Positions 17,186 through 27,428 of a DNA stretch of 64,000 nucleotides are shown in pieces (within the stretch, counting starts at the first letter, position 1; every line of letters starts with the position of its first letter). This DNA is from Pseudanabaena frigida. GTDB taxonomy: Bacteria; Cyanobacteriota; Cyanobacteriia; Pseudanabaenales; Pseudanabaenaceae. Both the position numbers and the translations under genes were made by a program. Location: the NCBI GenBank assembly GCA_003242085.1, contig QBML01000007.1:1-64000 (forward strand), given 5' to 3'. The notes under the pieces were generated by a model. That model saw nothing but the letters and a program-made list of their open reading frames with translations, was not told the DNA's origin and made no database searches.

Positions 17186-20125
17186 CTATCTTGACTGTTT
17201 TAGCTGTGATTGCGAAGAGAGTATACTTTGTAGAGAAGTACTCACAGAAATGAGTAAATGCTCTGTGTATTTAGGATCGTCGTGTAGTGCTTGCATAAAC
17301 TCTTTGCTATCGATCGCTAATATCAATGTTTGGGGTGATGTAGCGATCGCCGAATTTGTAAAGGGAGTTTGGGTTAATGCTTCCAATTGTCCAATTGTTT
17401 GATTGGGCGCGATTTTTTTCAAGCGCTGTCGGCGATCGCTACCACTAGCACGAAGCTCTACTGAACCACTAACTAGAGCGAAGATTGTCCGAGGCAAATC
17501 ACCTGCTTGGTATATCACTTCGTTAGAATCGTAAACCCTAATCTCTGCATTTCTCGCTAACTCCGCAAGAGCATCGGTCTGGAGTGGTCGAAATAAATTA
17601 TTGCGGAACAGTAGTAACAACTTTTCAAAGGTATCGAGAGCTTGATTATTCCCAGCATTTATTGCACTTGTAAGAGTTGTCACCAAATTATCATTAGCTA
17701 AATCAGCAGACTCAGATTTTATTGTCTTTACTACAGTTTTAGCGGCTCCAGATAGCAACACACTAGAATGGCGATCGCTCAAAATATGTTGAGCTTCAGC
17801 AGTGGCTTTTGGTAAATCAATTTGTTTTAAGGCATAAAGACTAGCCGTTGTTACTAATACATCTGGATCTTCCATCAACTGGATTAATACTGTAAAGATA
17901 GATTCTCTACTAGTAGGAGGTAAGCGGAACTCTGTAACTTCCTTAATGGAGTTAAAAATTTCGATCGCTCTAGGTGGCAGTCGATCTTGCCAAGGAGAAA
18001 TCTCAGTTACGTCATGGAGTAAATCTAGTAATATCTTTGCCGAGAGACCTCTATGGGTAAGCTCTTCTAGATCGGCAGCAATTTTATATGCCTCAGGTGC
18101 GTCGCCAAAAATTTCGAGAATCCTTAGCAATTTAGTTACTAGCGATCGCTGTTGCTGCTGTAGTTTAAAAACTAACAAACTCACTACATCTACTGGTAAA
18201 ATCGCAGCTCTTTGGAGAATGTGCGTATAGTTAGCAAGCTTCTGGAGTTGTTGATAAGAAGACTTAGCTGTTGTATCTAAGAGACTGCCCTCTTCGCCAA
18301 TTCGCGCCAAAATTTCTGCTTCCTCTTGAGCTGCAACATTATATTCCTGTCTAAAAGATACAATTTGCTCTTCTTTGAGTCGCATGGATTTGTTTAAAGG
18401 CAAATCACTCTCAACTAATTCCCGCAGCATCATTTCTAAAGCTCGGCGATACTTGCTTAGGCGCGATTCATTTTCGAGGCTGAGTTGTCGGGAATGATTG
18501 AGCATCTGAACATCATTAATTCCCAATTCGACAAGAATTTGATTGTGATCGACCTCATCAATTTCTAACTGTTGGCGCATCAAATCGAATACTTCCAGAC
18601 TACTAGAAGAGTTAATATTTCCTGCGGCAAGAGCTTCTTTGAGAACATCCTTATACATTTGCACCCGCTTTTCATGGGTGAGTTCTGGTAGAGTCTTTGC
18701 CAGTACATAGACTTCATCTGCTTTGAGATCGGCTATCGATCTACCTTCCAATACTTTAGAAAAATCAAAAGCTAACTTGCTAAGTTGACGGCGCAAACTT
18801 GACGCTAAACTCTCGCGAGCATATATCTGAGAAGTCCGTCCAAAAGTTCGATAAAACCACATGGTTGAGGCAATTACAGCAACCCAGCCAATGAACTGCT
18901 GCTCAAAAGGATAAAGCCATCCTAATGTAGGATTTACACCCATCCAAAATAGCAAGTTAAAGGAGATAAAAGCGCATAGGGTGAAAGCACGATGATGGAT
19001 TTGAGATGCGTTTAAAACGAGGTTGTGGCGCTTGGCATGACGTTTGGAATAACTCTTGTAAAGGCGTTCTAAACGTCTGCCAATTATATAAGTAATTAGA
19101 GTTGAAGAAGTTAGAGTTAAAGGAACTGCAAAAAGTTTAGGAATGGGAATTGCTTGCCCTGAGATATAAAATCCCGGCTGCCAGAGCATAGATAATTGAT
19201 CGGTCTCTCGCCATACACCTCCAGCTAAGAAATTGGAATTGCCAGAGTACAAAGTGAAGTAAGCATAAAACCCAATTACTAAACCGAGATAGCCGTAATA
19301 AAGCAACTTGCGATCGCCACGATTGATCCCATCCCAATAGGAGCGTTCAGCGTCAATATCAAAGCATGGAGACTGGCAGCTTACACAGGCACTTTTCTCT
19401 TTGCCAGCGCGATCAACCGTGCGACACATTGATTGCGTAATTCCTGACTCTTGGTTTTGGTGAGCCTCACTTGCTAGTAGACCACGCGGGCCAGTATAAA
19501 CTACTTGTACGGGAGCCATCGGACAGAAATATTGACACCAAGATTTCCCCGCATAGAGAAATCCTACGGTTATCGCTGCGACGATCGTCAAACACAAAAA
19601 AACACCTAGAGCAAAGCGATCGGAATTAACGAATAGCAAACGCACATTTAAGCCCAGAAATAACAGCCCAAATTGCATATATAAGAAATTACGCCCCAGC
19701 CATGAATTTTTTGCGATGACGACTGGTTCGGAGCGCACGGTATTTGTAAGTGGATCGACGACACGGATACGACGTTGCCATCCTAATGCTCTAGGAATTT
19801 GCGACAAAAACATCAACGGACAGATACGCCTCCAAGCTTCATGTCCAAATACTAAAAGCATAAAAATGCCAAGTGGGACGATCATGCCCCAAAAAATTCG
19901 CGGTCCCATTGCGTAGGGGGCAAGATCGTTGCAAGTACCTTGAAATTGAACACATCCCAACTCTTTTTTTATCCGAAACGGGCTGAGCATCATCTGCGGA
20001 TCGTTGGGATCGGTCAGATGATGCGAGATGGGATCGTAAAACATCGAAAATATTAGAATTAGCCAACCGATCGCCAATAGCCATCGAACATAATGCATCT
20101 GCCTTTCTGACACTTTTTGAAGCAT
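17186..20125 (-). CDS. Membrane 4Fe-4S (NapH/CcoG-like) protein with HEAT-like helical region and cyclic-nucleotide-binding-like domain
   Basis: About 979 residues from the ATG at 20125 (an in-frame TTG lies six codons upstream). The N-terminal half has about eight membrane segments and ferredoxin-like motifs: WCQYFCPM (Cys197, Cys201) and Cys234 with CVSCQSPC (Cys247, 250, 254), as in NapH/NosR/CcoG proteins. A long helical, HEAT-like region follows. The last ~120 residues resemble a cNMP-binding domain, but the phosphate-cassette consensus GE-x-A-L...RxA reads IGQLEALTQTPFTNSA, so the key Glu and Arg are lost. It is the first gene of the operon with the FHA-reductase, suggesting membrane electron transfer. 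Confidence 0.82.
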   Translation of the reverse strand: MLQKVSERQMHYVRWLLAIGWLILIFSMFYDPISHHLTDPNDPQMMLSPFRIKKELGCVQFQGTCNDLAPYAMGPRIFWGMIVPLGIFMLLVFGHEAWRRICPLMFLSQIPRALGWQRRIRVVDPLTNTVRSEPVVIAKNSWLGRNFLYMQFGLLFLGLNVRLLFVNSDRFALGVFLCLTIVAAITVGFLYAGKSWCQYFCPMAPVQVVYTGPRGLLASEAHQNQESGITQSMCRTVDRAGKEKSACVSCQSPCFDIDAERSYWDGINRGDRKLLYYGYLGLVIGFYAYFTLYSGNSNFLAGGVWRETDQLSMLWQPGFYISGQAIPIPKLFAVPLTLTSSTLITYIIGRRLERLYKSYSKRHAKRHNLVLNASQIHHRAFTLCAFISFNLLFWMGVNPTLGWLYPFEQQFIGWVAVIASTMWFYRTFGRTSQIYARESLASSLRRQLSKLAFDFSKVLEGRSIADLKADEVYVLAKTLPELTHEKRVQMYKDVLKEALAAGNINSSSSLEVFDLMRQQLEIDEVDHNQILVELGINDVQMLNHSRQLSLENESRLSKYRRALEMMLRELVESDLPLNKSMRLKEEQIVSFRQEYNVAAQEEAEILARIGEEGSLLDTTAKSSYQQLQKLANYTHILQRAAILPVDVVSLLVFKLQQQQRSLVTKLLRILEIFGDAPEAYKIAADLEELTHRGLSAKILLDLLHDVTEISPWQDRLPPRAIEIFNSIKEVTEFRLPPTSRESIFTVLIQLMEDPDVLVTTASLYALKQIDLPKATAEAQHILSDRHSSVLLSGAAKTVVKTIKSESADLANDNLVTTLTSAINAGNNQALDTFEKLLLLFRNNLFRPLQTDALAELARNAEIRVYDSNEVIYQAGDLPRTIFALVSGSVELRASGSDRRQRLKKIAPNQTIGQLEALTQTPFTNSAIATSPQTLILAIDSKEFMQALHDDPKYTEHLLISVSTSLQSILSSQSQLKQSR

Positions 20126-20143
20126 AAAGTGATTTTCCGTCAA

Positions 20144-20563
20144 TATTTATTCCATTCTCATAGCAACATAAATGTACTTATCGTTATTGCGATTTTCAAA
20201 TGAGTAAATACTTATTTGAAAATTCAAAATCAGACTGAGTAAAGTTTTTGAGTTTTCATTTTATTGTCACAAAATGAAAGTCGATGTTACGTGCCCTTAG
20301 CCCTGATACTGCCCAAGAATATAACTAAAAATAACTTTTTAGTTTAGAACATGTCATATAGCACTTTGTTCCTTATAAAAATATCAAAACTACCAAATTC
20401 TTACTGTGTATAATTTATAACTGTCCTTAAGTGTCTCAGCAGTTAAACCCTAAAAGAGTGTTGTGGATCGGATCGCAGCAACTATCTTTAGGGTTTTGAT
20501 TTTGTCCTACGAATAACTAAAGTCTGCCGTAAACTGAAGAAGCATTATCGAAAAAGTTGTTTT
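20144..20563. other. Intergenic region between divergent operons, ~420 bases
   Basis: No gene was found. It should hold the promoters of the leftward redox operon and the rightward APC permease. A degenerate copy of the AAAACCC hairpin repeat sits at about 20442-20510. I see no confident named operator. Confidence 0.55.
20442..20510. repeat. Degenerate hairpin repeat copy
   Basis: AAACCCTAAAAGA near 20445 pairs imperfectly with TCTTTAGGGTTT near 20484-20496, followed by TGATTTTGTCCTA. The right flank matches the GCTTTTGTCCTAA flank of the copy at 33447. The central stem is decayed. Confidence 0.5.
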
Positions 20564-22525
20564 ATGGCTTTACCTGTCCCTTCTTCTAAAGAATCTGCGT
20601 TTCTTCTAAGCGTGAAGCATTGGCTGTTGGCTGGTAGTCATCATCCTAAAGATCGTCCTGATAGTAATGAGCCATCACATCAACATAGCGAGAAGCATAA
20701 ATGGTGGCAGGTAATGTGTTTGACAGGCGTGGATTATTTTTCTACTCTTGGTTACCAACCGGGGATTGCAGCTCTTGCTGCGGGTGCATTGTCTCCTATA
20801 GCAACATTGATTTTGCTACTATTAACTATCTTCGGGGCATTGCCAATTTATCGCAAAGTAGCGGCAATTAGTCCTCATGGAGAAGGCTCACTTGCTATGT
20901 TAGAGCATTTGCTGACATGGTGGCAGGGCAAGCTTTTGGTTCTTTGCCTTCTGGGCTTTGTGGCAACGGATTTTATTATCACTATTACTCTGTCAGCAGC
21001 AGATGCCACTGCCCACATCGTTGAAAATCCTTTGGTGCCTGAGTTTGTTCATGGGCAAGCTGTACCGATTACCTTAGTACTAGTGGCTTTACTAGGAGCA
21101 GTATTTCTCAAGGGCTTTCGCGAAGCGATCGGGATTGCAGTCATTCTAGTAGCTGTATACTTGCTTTTGAACTTGGTTGTCGTGTTTTTTGGCTTGCAGC
21201 AGGTTTTTACACATCCCGAAACGATCGCCAATTGGCAAAAGTCGCTCTTTGTCAATAATCAAAATCCATTGATGCTCTTAGGAATTTCAGTGTTAGTATT
21301 TCCCAAGCTTGCCCTAGGTCTATCAGGATTTGAGACAGGCGTAGCCGTAATGCCATTGGTCAAGGGATACGGAGATGATACGGAAGCTCTACCAAAAGGA
21401 AGAATCAAAAACACTCATAAAATGCTGACAAGCGCGGCTTGGATTATGAGTTTTTTCCTACTCACTAGTAGCGTTATAACCACCTTTTTGATCCCTGCCA
21501 CAGAGTTTGAAACAAATGGCAAGGCAAATGGTCGCGCTCTTGCATTTCTAGCGCATCAGTTCTTTGGAGATATATTTGGCACTGTTTACGATCTCAGCAC
21601 GATCTCGATTTTGTGGTTTGCGGGCGCATCGGCGATGGCTGGTCTGCTAAACATTGTGCCGCGTTATTTACCGCGCTATGGGATGGCTCCTAACTGGACA
21701 TTGGCAGTGCGTCCCTTAGTTTTGGTCTATACAGCGATCGCTTTTATTGTCACTTTAATCTTTCAGGCAAATGTGGAAGCTCAAGGTGGAGCCTATGCAA
21801 CAGGCGTACTAGTGCTAATGAGCTCGGCAGCGTTTGCGGTAACCTTGGCATCTCATAAGCAAAGCAAGCGCGGAGAAGTTACACTTTTTGGCGCTATCAC
21901 GTTAGTCTTCATTTACACCACAATCGCCAATATTGTTGAAAGACCAGATGGGATAAAGATTGCCGCAATTTTCATCGCAATCATTGTCATCACTTCTTTG
22001 GTGTCAAGAGTTTGGCGATCGACAGAATTACGGGCAGACAATATAGAAATGGATGAACTTGCCCAGAGTTTTATTGAAACTACGGGTAACCATACAGTGA
22101 GGATTATTGCTCACCGTCCAAATAGAGGTGACGAATTTGAATATCGCCAAAAAGAACAAGATACCCGTCAAGAGCACCACTTACCTGTTGACGACCCACT
22201 GATTTTCTTAGAGATTAAAGTATCCGATCCCTCGGAATTTGCAGGAACAATTCACATCGAAGGGTATCAAGTTGGAGAGCATCGGATTTTGCGATCGCGT
22301 GGTGCAGCAGTTCCCAATACAATCGCTGCAATTCTATTTGAAATTCGAGAACGGACTCACAAATTACCCCATGCTTATTTTGGTTGGGCAGAGGGCAATC
22401 CATTGCAATATCTCATGCGATTTATTTTGTTTGGTGAGGGCGATATTGCGATCGTCACACGCGAGGTTTTACGCACCGCCGAGAAAGACCCTAAACGCCG
22501 TCCAGGAATTCATGTGGGTGGTTAA
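20564..22525 (+). CDS. APC-superfamily permease
   Basis: A 653-residue membrane transporter with a ~45-residue hydrophilic His-rich N-terminus, about 12 membrane segments from residue 55 to 490, and a ~160-residue soluble C-terminal domain. [20 protein letters not shown] near residue 56 and [14 protein letters not shown] are typical of amino-acid permease-like APC proteins; KUP-type potassium transporters share this general layout. The substrate cannot be told from sequence. An intrinsic terminator follows directly. Confidence 0.75.
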   Translation: MALPVPSSKESAFLLSVKHWLLAGSHHPKDRPDSNEPSHQHSEKHKWWQVMCLTGVDYFSTLGYQPGIAALAAGALSPIATLILLLLTIFGALPIYRKVAAISPHGEGSLAMLEHLLTWWQGKLLVLCLLGFVATDFIITITLSAADATAHIVENPLVPEFVHGQAVPITLVLVALLGAVFLKGFREAIGIAVILVAVYLLLNLVVVFFGLQQVFTHPETIANWQKSLFVNNQNPLMLLGISVLVFPKLALGLSGFETGVAVMPLVKGYGDDTEALPKGRIKNTHKMLTSAAWIMSFFLLTSSVITTFLIPATEFETNGKANGRALAFLAHQFFGDIFGTVYDLSTISILWFAGASAMAGLLNIVPRYLPRYGMAPNWTLAVRPLVLVYTAIAFIVTLIFQANVEAQGGAYATGVLVLMSSAAFAVTLASHKQSKRGEVTLFGAITLVFIYTTIANIVERPDGIKIAAIFIAIIVITSLVSRVWRSTELRADNIEMDELAQSFIETTGNHTVRIIAHRPNRGDEFEYRQKEQDTRQEHHLPVDDPLIFLEIKVSDPSEFAGTIHIEGYQVGEHRILRSRGAAVPNTIAAILFEIRERTHKLPHAYFGWAEGNPLQYLMRFILFGEGDIAIVTREVLRTAEKDPKRRPGIHVGG

Positions 22526-22529
22526 AATC

Positions 22530-22570
22530 CAGAAAGCAAAGACGATACTTCACACCGTCTTTGCTTTCTG
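22530..22570 (+). terminator. Intrinsic terminator-like hairpin after the APC permease
   Basis: CAGAAAGCAAAGACG (22530-22544) pairs perfectly with CGTCTTTGCTTTCTG (22556-22570), 15 bp with an 11-base loop, starting 5 bases after the stop. The following T-run is weak (AGTTTTG). Confidence 0.6.
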
Positions 22571-22628
22571 AGTTTTGCGATACAATTGGAAGCTGGACGT
22601 AAATTCAAGATTGTAATAAGGATTGTAA

Positions 22629-24124
<1,496 letters not shown>

Positions 24125-24127
24125 ATT

Positions 24128-24169
24128 GTATTTAACAATACATTTGCTGGGTTCTGATTTTGTTAACTT
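24128..24169 (+). promoter_or_regulatory. NtcA-activated promoter of the porin gene
   Basis: GTATTTAACAATAC (24128-24141) is an exact GTA-N8-TAC NtcA site. TAACTT (24164-24169), a TAN3T -10 element, begins exactly 22 bases after it, the canonical class II spacing. Transcription should start near 24176, giving a leader of about 100 bases before the porin at 24277. The sequence around TACATTTG and TTAACTTC is also present at the bmp promoter near 26069-26100. Confidence 0.75.
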
Positions 24170-24276
24170 CCAATATATGCATTTTAGCTGATGTGACCGA
24201 ATAACATAGTAATCAGAAGGTTTCATGTTGTTTTTAGAGTCACCAGTTAAACATATTTCTTTAATGGTGTGAAGGA

Positions 24277-25971
24277 ATGAAAAAAGTCAGTAATTTATCA
24301 GTTCTATTAGGCTTGAGCGTTTTGGCAACGGCTACAGGTGCTGCAAATGCAGATACCCTAAAGCAATCTCAGAATTCGACTGCTCCAGTTGTACAGTCAT
24401 CATTGCCCGCAACGGAAGTAAGATCGAATGAATCGGAAACTATTCGGGCAATCAATACAGAATTAAATCGTCCTAAAGAAGTTGCTCAAAACGTTACTTC
24501 AGTATCTCAGCTCAGCGATGTCAAGCCTACTGATTGGGCTTTCACCGCATTGCAATCCTTGGTAGAGCGCTACGGTTGTATCGCTGGTTACCCCGATCGC
24601 ACTTTCCGTGGCAAACAAGCAACCAGCCGCTACGAGTTTGCTGCAGGTTTGAATGCTTGTTTAGACAAAATCAACGAAATCATTTCCGCAGGTTTGGCTG
24701 ACAAGGTTAGCAAAGAAGACCTCGCTACTTTACAAAAACTTCAAGAAGAATTTGCAGCTGAACTAGCAACTCTTCGTGGTCGTGTCGATGCTCTTGATGC
24801 TAAAGTTGAAAAGCTAGAAGCTCAACAGTTCTCAACTACTACCAAATTAAGCGGCTTGGCATTTTTTAATGTTACAGGTGCTTCCTCAGCGAATGTAGCT
24901 GGAGCTTCTTCAGCTAGAAAGCCTAACATCACCATGAGTGGTTTAGTTTGGTTGACTCTCAACACCTCATTCACAGGTAAGGATCGTTTAACAACTCAAC
25001 TCGCCGCTGGTAATGGTAGTTCTCCATATAATACCTATGCGGGTAGTAGCTTCTTCAACACAACAGGTGTTCCATTTACAGATCAAACTGCTGGAGCCAC
25101 CGCAAACACTTTTGTTCTGCGTGAATTGTCTTACCAGTTCCCTGTATTTGAAAACGCGAAACTCATTATTGGACCTCGTGTCAACTTCTACAAGTATTTC
25201 GATGCCATTCGTTTCATCTATCCTTGGAACACCACTTTTGCTTCTATCAACAACTCATTGTTGAGTGATGCTAAGCGGGGCGCTGGTGCTATCTTCATGA
25301 CTCCTTTGGGCGATGTATTTGACTTCAAGGTTGGCTACTTGGCTGAAAGCAATGAATTTTTTGGTGCTAATTCATCAGCTGCCAACCCAACCCAAGGTCT
25401 AACTGGTGGAACCAATAATTTAACGGCTGAACTTGGTTTCAAACCAAGCGATAACTTTAAACTCCGACTCATTTACAGTCATTCAAATATTACTGGAAAT
25501 GCAGGTGTTGTCGGTGGATCTCCATCTCTTCAAGCCACTACACTTCCTATCTTTAACAATGGACAGTCGGATATTTTTGCAGCTAACTTTGATTGGTTAG
25601 TAACCAAAGGATTTGGTCTGTTTGGTCGTTATGGATATGGAACTACTAACCTTAATAGAACTGCTGGTGGCTCTACTAATGTAAATCAGTACACTTTCCA
25701 GATTGGTGCGGCTTTCCCTGATTTGTTCAAAGAAGGCGCTCAAGCAATGATCTCCTTTGCTCTGCCATATAAGTTCGGAGATAGTAGCAACGTACTCGCT
25801 TCTGGCAGGGGAAATGATGGTACACAGTACGATCTTGAGCTGTCTTACATTTATCCCGTTACCAAGAATATTTCTTTGGTGCCTTCTGCTTATTTCATCT
25901 TCAATCCTAATAATTTCTCTACCAATCCAACTGTATTTATTGGTAACTTACAGGCAGTGTTTAGCTTCTAA
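24277..25971 (+). CDS. SLH-domain outer-membrane porin (iron-uptake-porin/OprB family)
   Basis: A 564-residue precursor. A signal peptide covers about residues 1-25 (cleavage after AANA). An SLH domain spans about 75-135 (LSDVKPTDWAFTALQSLVER, YPDRTFRGKQATSRYEFAAG) and binds peptidoglycan or its polymers. A coiled coil spans about 140-182, then an OprB-like beta-barrel runs to the terminal aromatic VFSF. Such SomA/SomB-type porins are the main channels of the cyanobacterial outer membrane. The start ATG has GGTGTGAAGG one base before it. The promoter carries an NtcA box, so expression is probably raised under nitrogen limitation. A strong terminator follows. Confidence 0.9.
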   Translation: MKKVSNLSVLLGLSVLATATGAANADTLKQSQNSTAPVVQSSLPATEVRSNESETIRAINTELNRPKEVAQNVTSVSQLSDVKPTDWAFTALQSLVERYGCIAGYPDRTFRGKQATSRYEFAAGLNACLDKINEIISAGLADKVSKEDLATLQKLQEEFAAELATLRGRVDALDAKVEKLEAQQFSTTTKLSGLAFFNVTGASSANVAGASSARKPNITMSGLVWLTLNTSFTGKDRLTTQLAAGNGSSPYNTYAGSSFFNTTGVPFTDQTAGATANTFVLRELSYQFPVFENAKLIIGPRVNFYKYFDAIRFIYPWNTTFASINNSLLSDAKRGAGAIFMTPLGDVFDFKVGYLAESNEFFGANSSAANPTQGLTGGTNNLTAELGFKPSDNFKLRLIYSHSNITGNAGVVGGSPSLQATTLPIFNNGQSDIFAANFDWLVTKGFGLFGRYGYGTTNLNRTAGGSTNVNQYTFQIGAAFPDLFKEGAQAMISFALPYKFGDSSNVLASGRGNDGTQYDLELSYIYPVTKNISLVPSAYFIFNPNNFSTNPTVFIGNLQAVFSF

Positions 25972-25991
25972 TTACGAGGTATAAACTTCTA

Positions 25992-26030
25992 AAATACAAA
26001 AGGGTGTGCGAAGCACGCCCTTTTGTATTT
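25992..26030. terminator. Terminator of the porin gene
   Basis: AAATACAAAAGGGTGTGC (25992-26009) pairs with 26013-26030 over 18 positions, with one G-T wobble and a GAA loop. The right arm ends CCCTTTTGTATTT. It starts 20 bases after the stop and should isolate the porin mRNA from the NtcA promoter at 26058. Confidence 0.75.
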
Positions 26031-26057
26031 GGAAGGAGAGATTGCGAAGTAACTCAA

Positions 26058-26099
26058 GTAGTTAGTGATACATTTGTTGCAAATCATGTTTGCTAACTT
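26058..26099 (+). promoter_or_regulatory. NtcA-activated promoter of the BMP importer genes
   Basis: GTAGTTAGTGATAC (26058-26071) fits GTA-N8-TAC exactly, and TAACTT (26094-26099) follows after exactly 22 bases. Transcription should start near 26106, about 66 bases before the bmp start at 26172. The -10 hexamer and the bases after TAC (ATTTG) match those of the porin promoter at 24128. Confidence 0.78.
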
Positions 26100-26171
26100 C
26101 TAACTAGTGTAGATTTCTATTATCAGTATTTCTCAAATTCCGTTACATTAAAATTTTTAAGGTGTGAAGGC

Positions 26172-27368
26172 ATGAGTCCAATCTATATCCCTCGTCGCAA
26201 GTTCATTCGAGGTGCGATCGCCACAGCAGCGTTTGGAGCAACTTCTCAATTGTGGGCAGGTTGTACAGAGCAAGCTCCAACGAATACAGCTACTACAGGT
26301 TCACCCAATGCATCAGGATCTCCAACTACCGCATTGTTAAACATCGGTTTTATTTATGTTGGGCCTAAAGATGATTTTGGCTATAGTCAAGCTCACTTTG
26401 AAGGTGAAACTGCGATCGCTAAGCTACCTGGTGTTAAAACCTTCAGTGAAGCTAGTGTGGCGGAAACAGCGACAGTTCAAGAAACCATGCTCAGCATGAT
26501 TAACCAAAACGGAGTTACAGCTCTGTTTCCAACATCCTTTGGTTACTTCGATCCTCACATTCTTAAAGTTGCCGCAGACAATCCTAAGGTGCAATTCTTC
26601 CATTGCGGCGGTATGTATACAGAAGGTAAGCACCCTAAGAATATTGGTAGCTACTACGGCTACATTGATGAAGCAGAATACGTTGCAGGTGTGGTTGCTG
26701 GTCTAACTACAAAATCTGGCAAGCTAGGCTTTGTTGCGGCAAAACCAATTCCTCAGGTGGTTCGCAATATCAACAGCTACACCCTTGGTGCTCGCAGTGT
26801 CAATCCTAAAGCAACAGTCCAAGTTCTATTTACTGGTGATTGGTCAATTCCTGTTAAAGAAGCAGAAGCCGCTAACAGTATGGTCGATCAGGGTGTAGAT
26901 GTATTGACTTGTCACGTTGACAGTCCTAAGGTTGTGATGGAAACTGCAGAGAAACGCAAAATTTTCTGTACTGGATATCATACTAATCAATCCAAGCTCG
27001 CACCCAACGGATATCTTACAGGTGCTGAGTGGGATTGGACGAGTGTTTACACTAAGTATGTCGAACTGTTTAAGGCTGGTAAGTCGGTTACTGATGGAGG
27101 CATTCCCCACATCTTGCGTGGTGGTATCAAAGAAGGATTTTGTAAAGTATCACCCTTTGGTAGTGCCGTCAGTGCTGCGACGAAGAAAGAAGCTGAGACT
27201 GCAATGGCTAAGCTCAAGGATGGCAGCATGATGATTTATGCTGGTGAGATGAAGGATAATACTGGCAAAGTCGTGATTGCGAAAGGCAAAGAATACAAAT
27301 CAACAGATCTCGATCTAGAAAAGATGGATTGGTTTGTTGAAGGTGTAATCGGTAGTGTGAAGAGCTAG
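26172..27368 (+). CDS. BMP-family ABC transporter substrate-binding lipoprotein
   Basis: A 398-residue periplasmic binding protein of the BmpA/Med family, which in other bacteria binds nucleosides and related solutes. The N-terminus has a twin-arginine motif (PRRKFIRG) and a lipobox ending LWAGC (Cys31), so a Tat-exported lipoprotein is predicted. A Thr/Ser/Pro-rich linker follows, then LNIGFIYVGPKDDFGYSQAHF, the typical first strand of the family. Two permease genes follow. An exact NtcA promoter precedes it. The leader GGTGTGAAGG ends one base before the ATG, the same as at the porin gene. A nitrogen-containing ligand is inferred, not shown. Confidence 0.88.
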   Translation: MSPIYIPRRKFIRGAIATAAFGATSQLWAGCTEQAPTNTATTGSPNASGSPTTALLNIGFIYVGPKDDFGYSQAHFEGETAIAKLPGVKTFSEASVAETATVQETMLSMINQNGVTALFPTSFGYFDPHILKVAADNPKVQFFHCGGMYTEGKHPKNIGSYYGYIDEAEYVAGVVAGLTTKSGKLGFVAAKPIPQVVRNINSYTLGARSVNPKATVQVLFTGDWSIPVKEAEAANSMVDQGVDVLTCHVDSPKVVMETAEKRKIFCTGYHTNQSKLAPNGYLTGAEWDWTSVYTKYVELFKAGKSVTDGGIPHILRGGIKEGFCKVSPFGSAVSAATKKEAETAMAKLKDGSMMIYAGEMKDNTGKVVIAKGKEYKSTDLDLEKMDWFVEGVIGSVKS

Positions 27369-27377
27369 TTTAATTCG

Positions 27378-27410
27378 ATAGGTGCAGCGCTGGGTAGTTG
27401 CTGCACCTAT
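27378..27410 (+). promoter_or_regulatory. Intercistronic hairpin after the binding-protein gene
   Basis: ATAGGTGCAGC (27378-27388) pairs with GCTGCACCTAT (27400-27410) with an 11-base loop. It lies between bmp and the first permease and lacks a T-run. This position often stabilises the upstream message, so that the binding protein is made in excess over the permease. Confidence 0.55.
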
Positions 27411-27428
27411 GATCCACAAATTTGGTAT

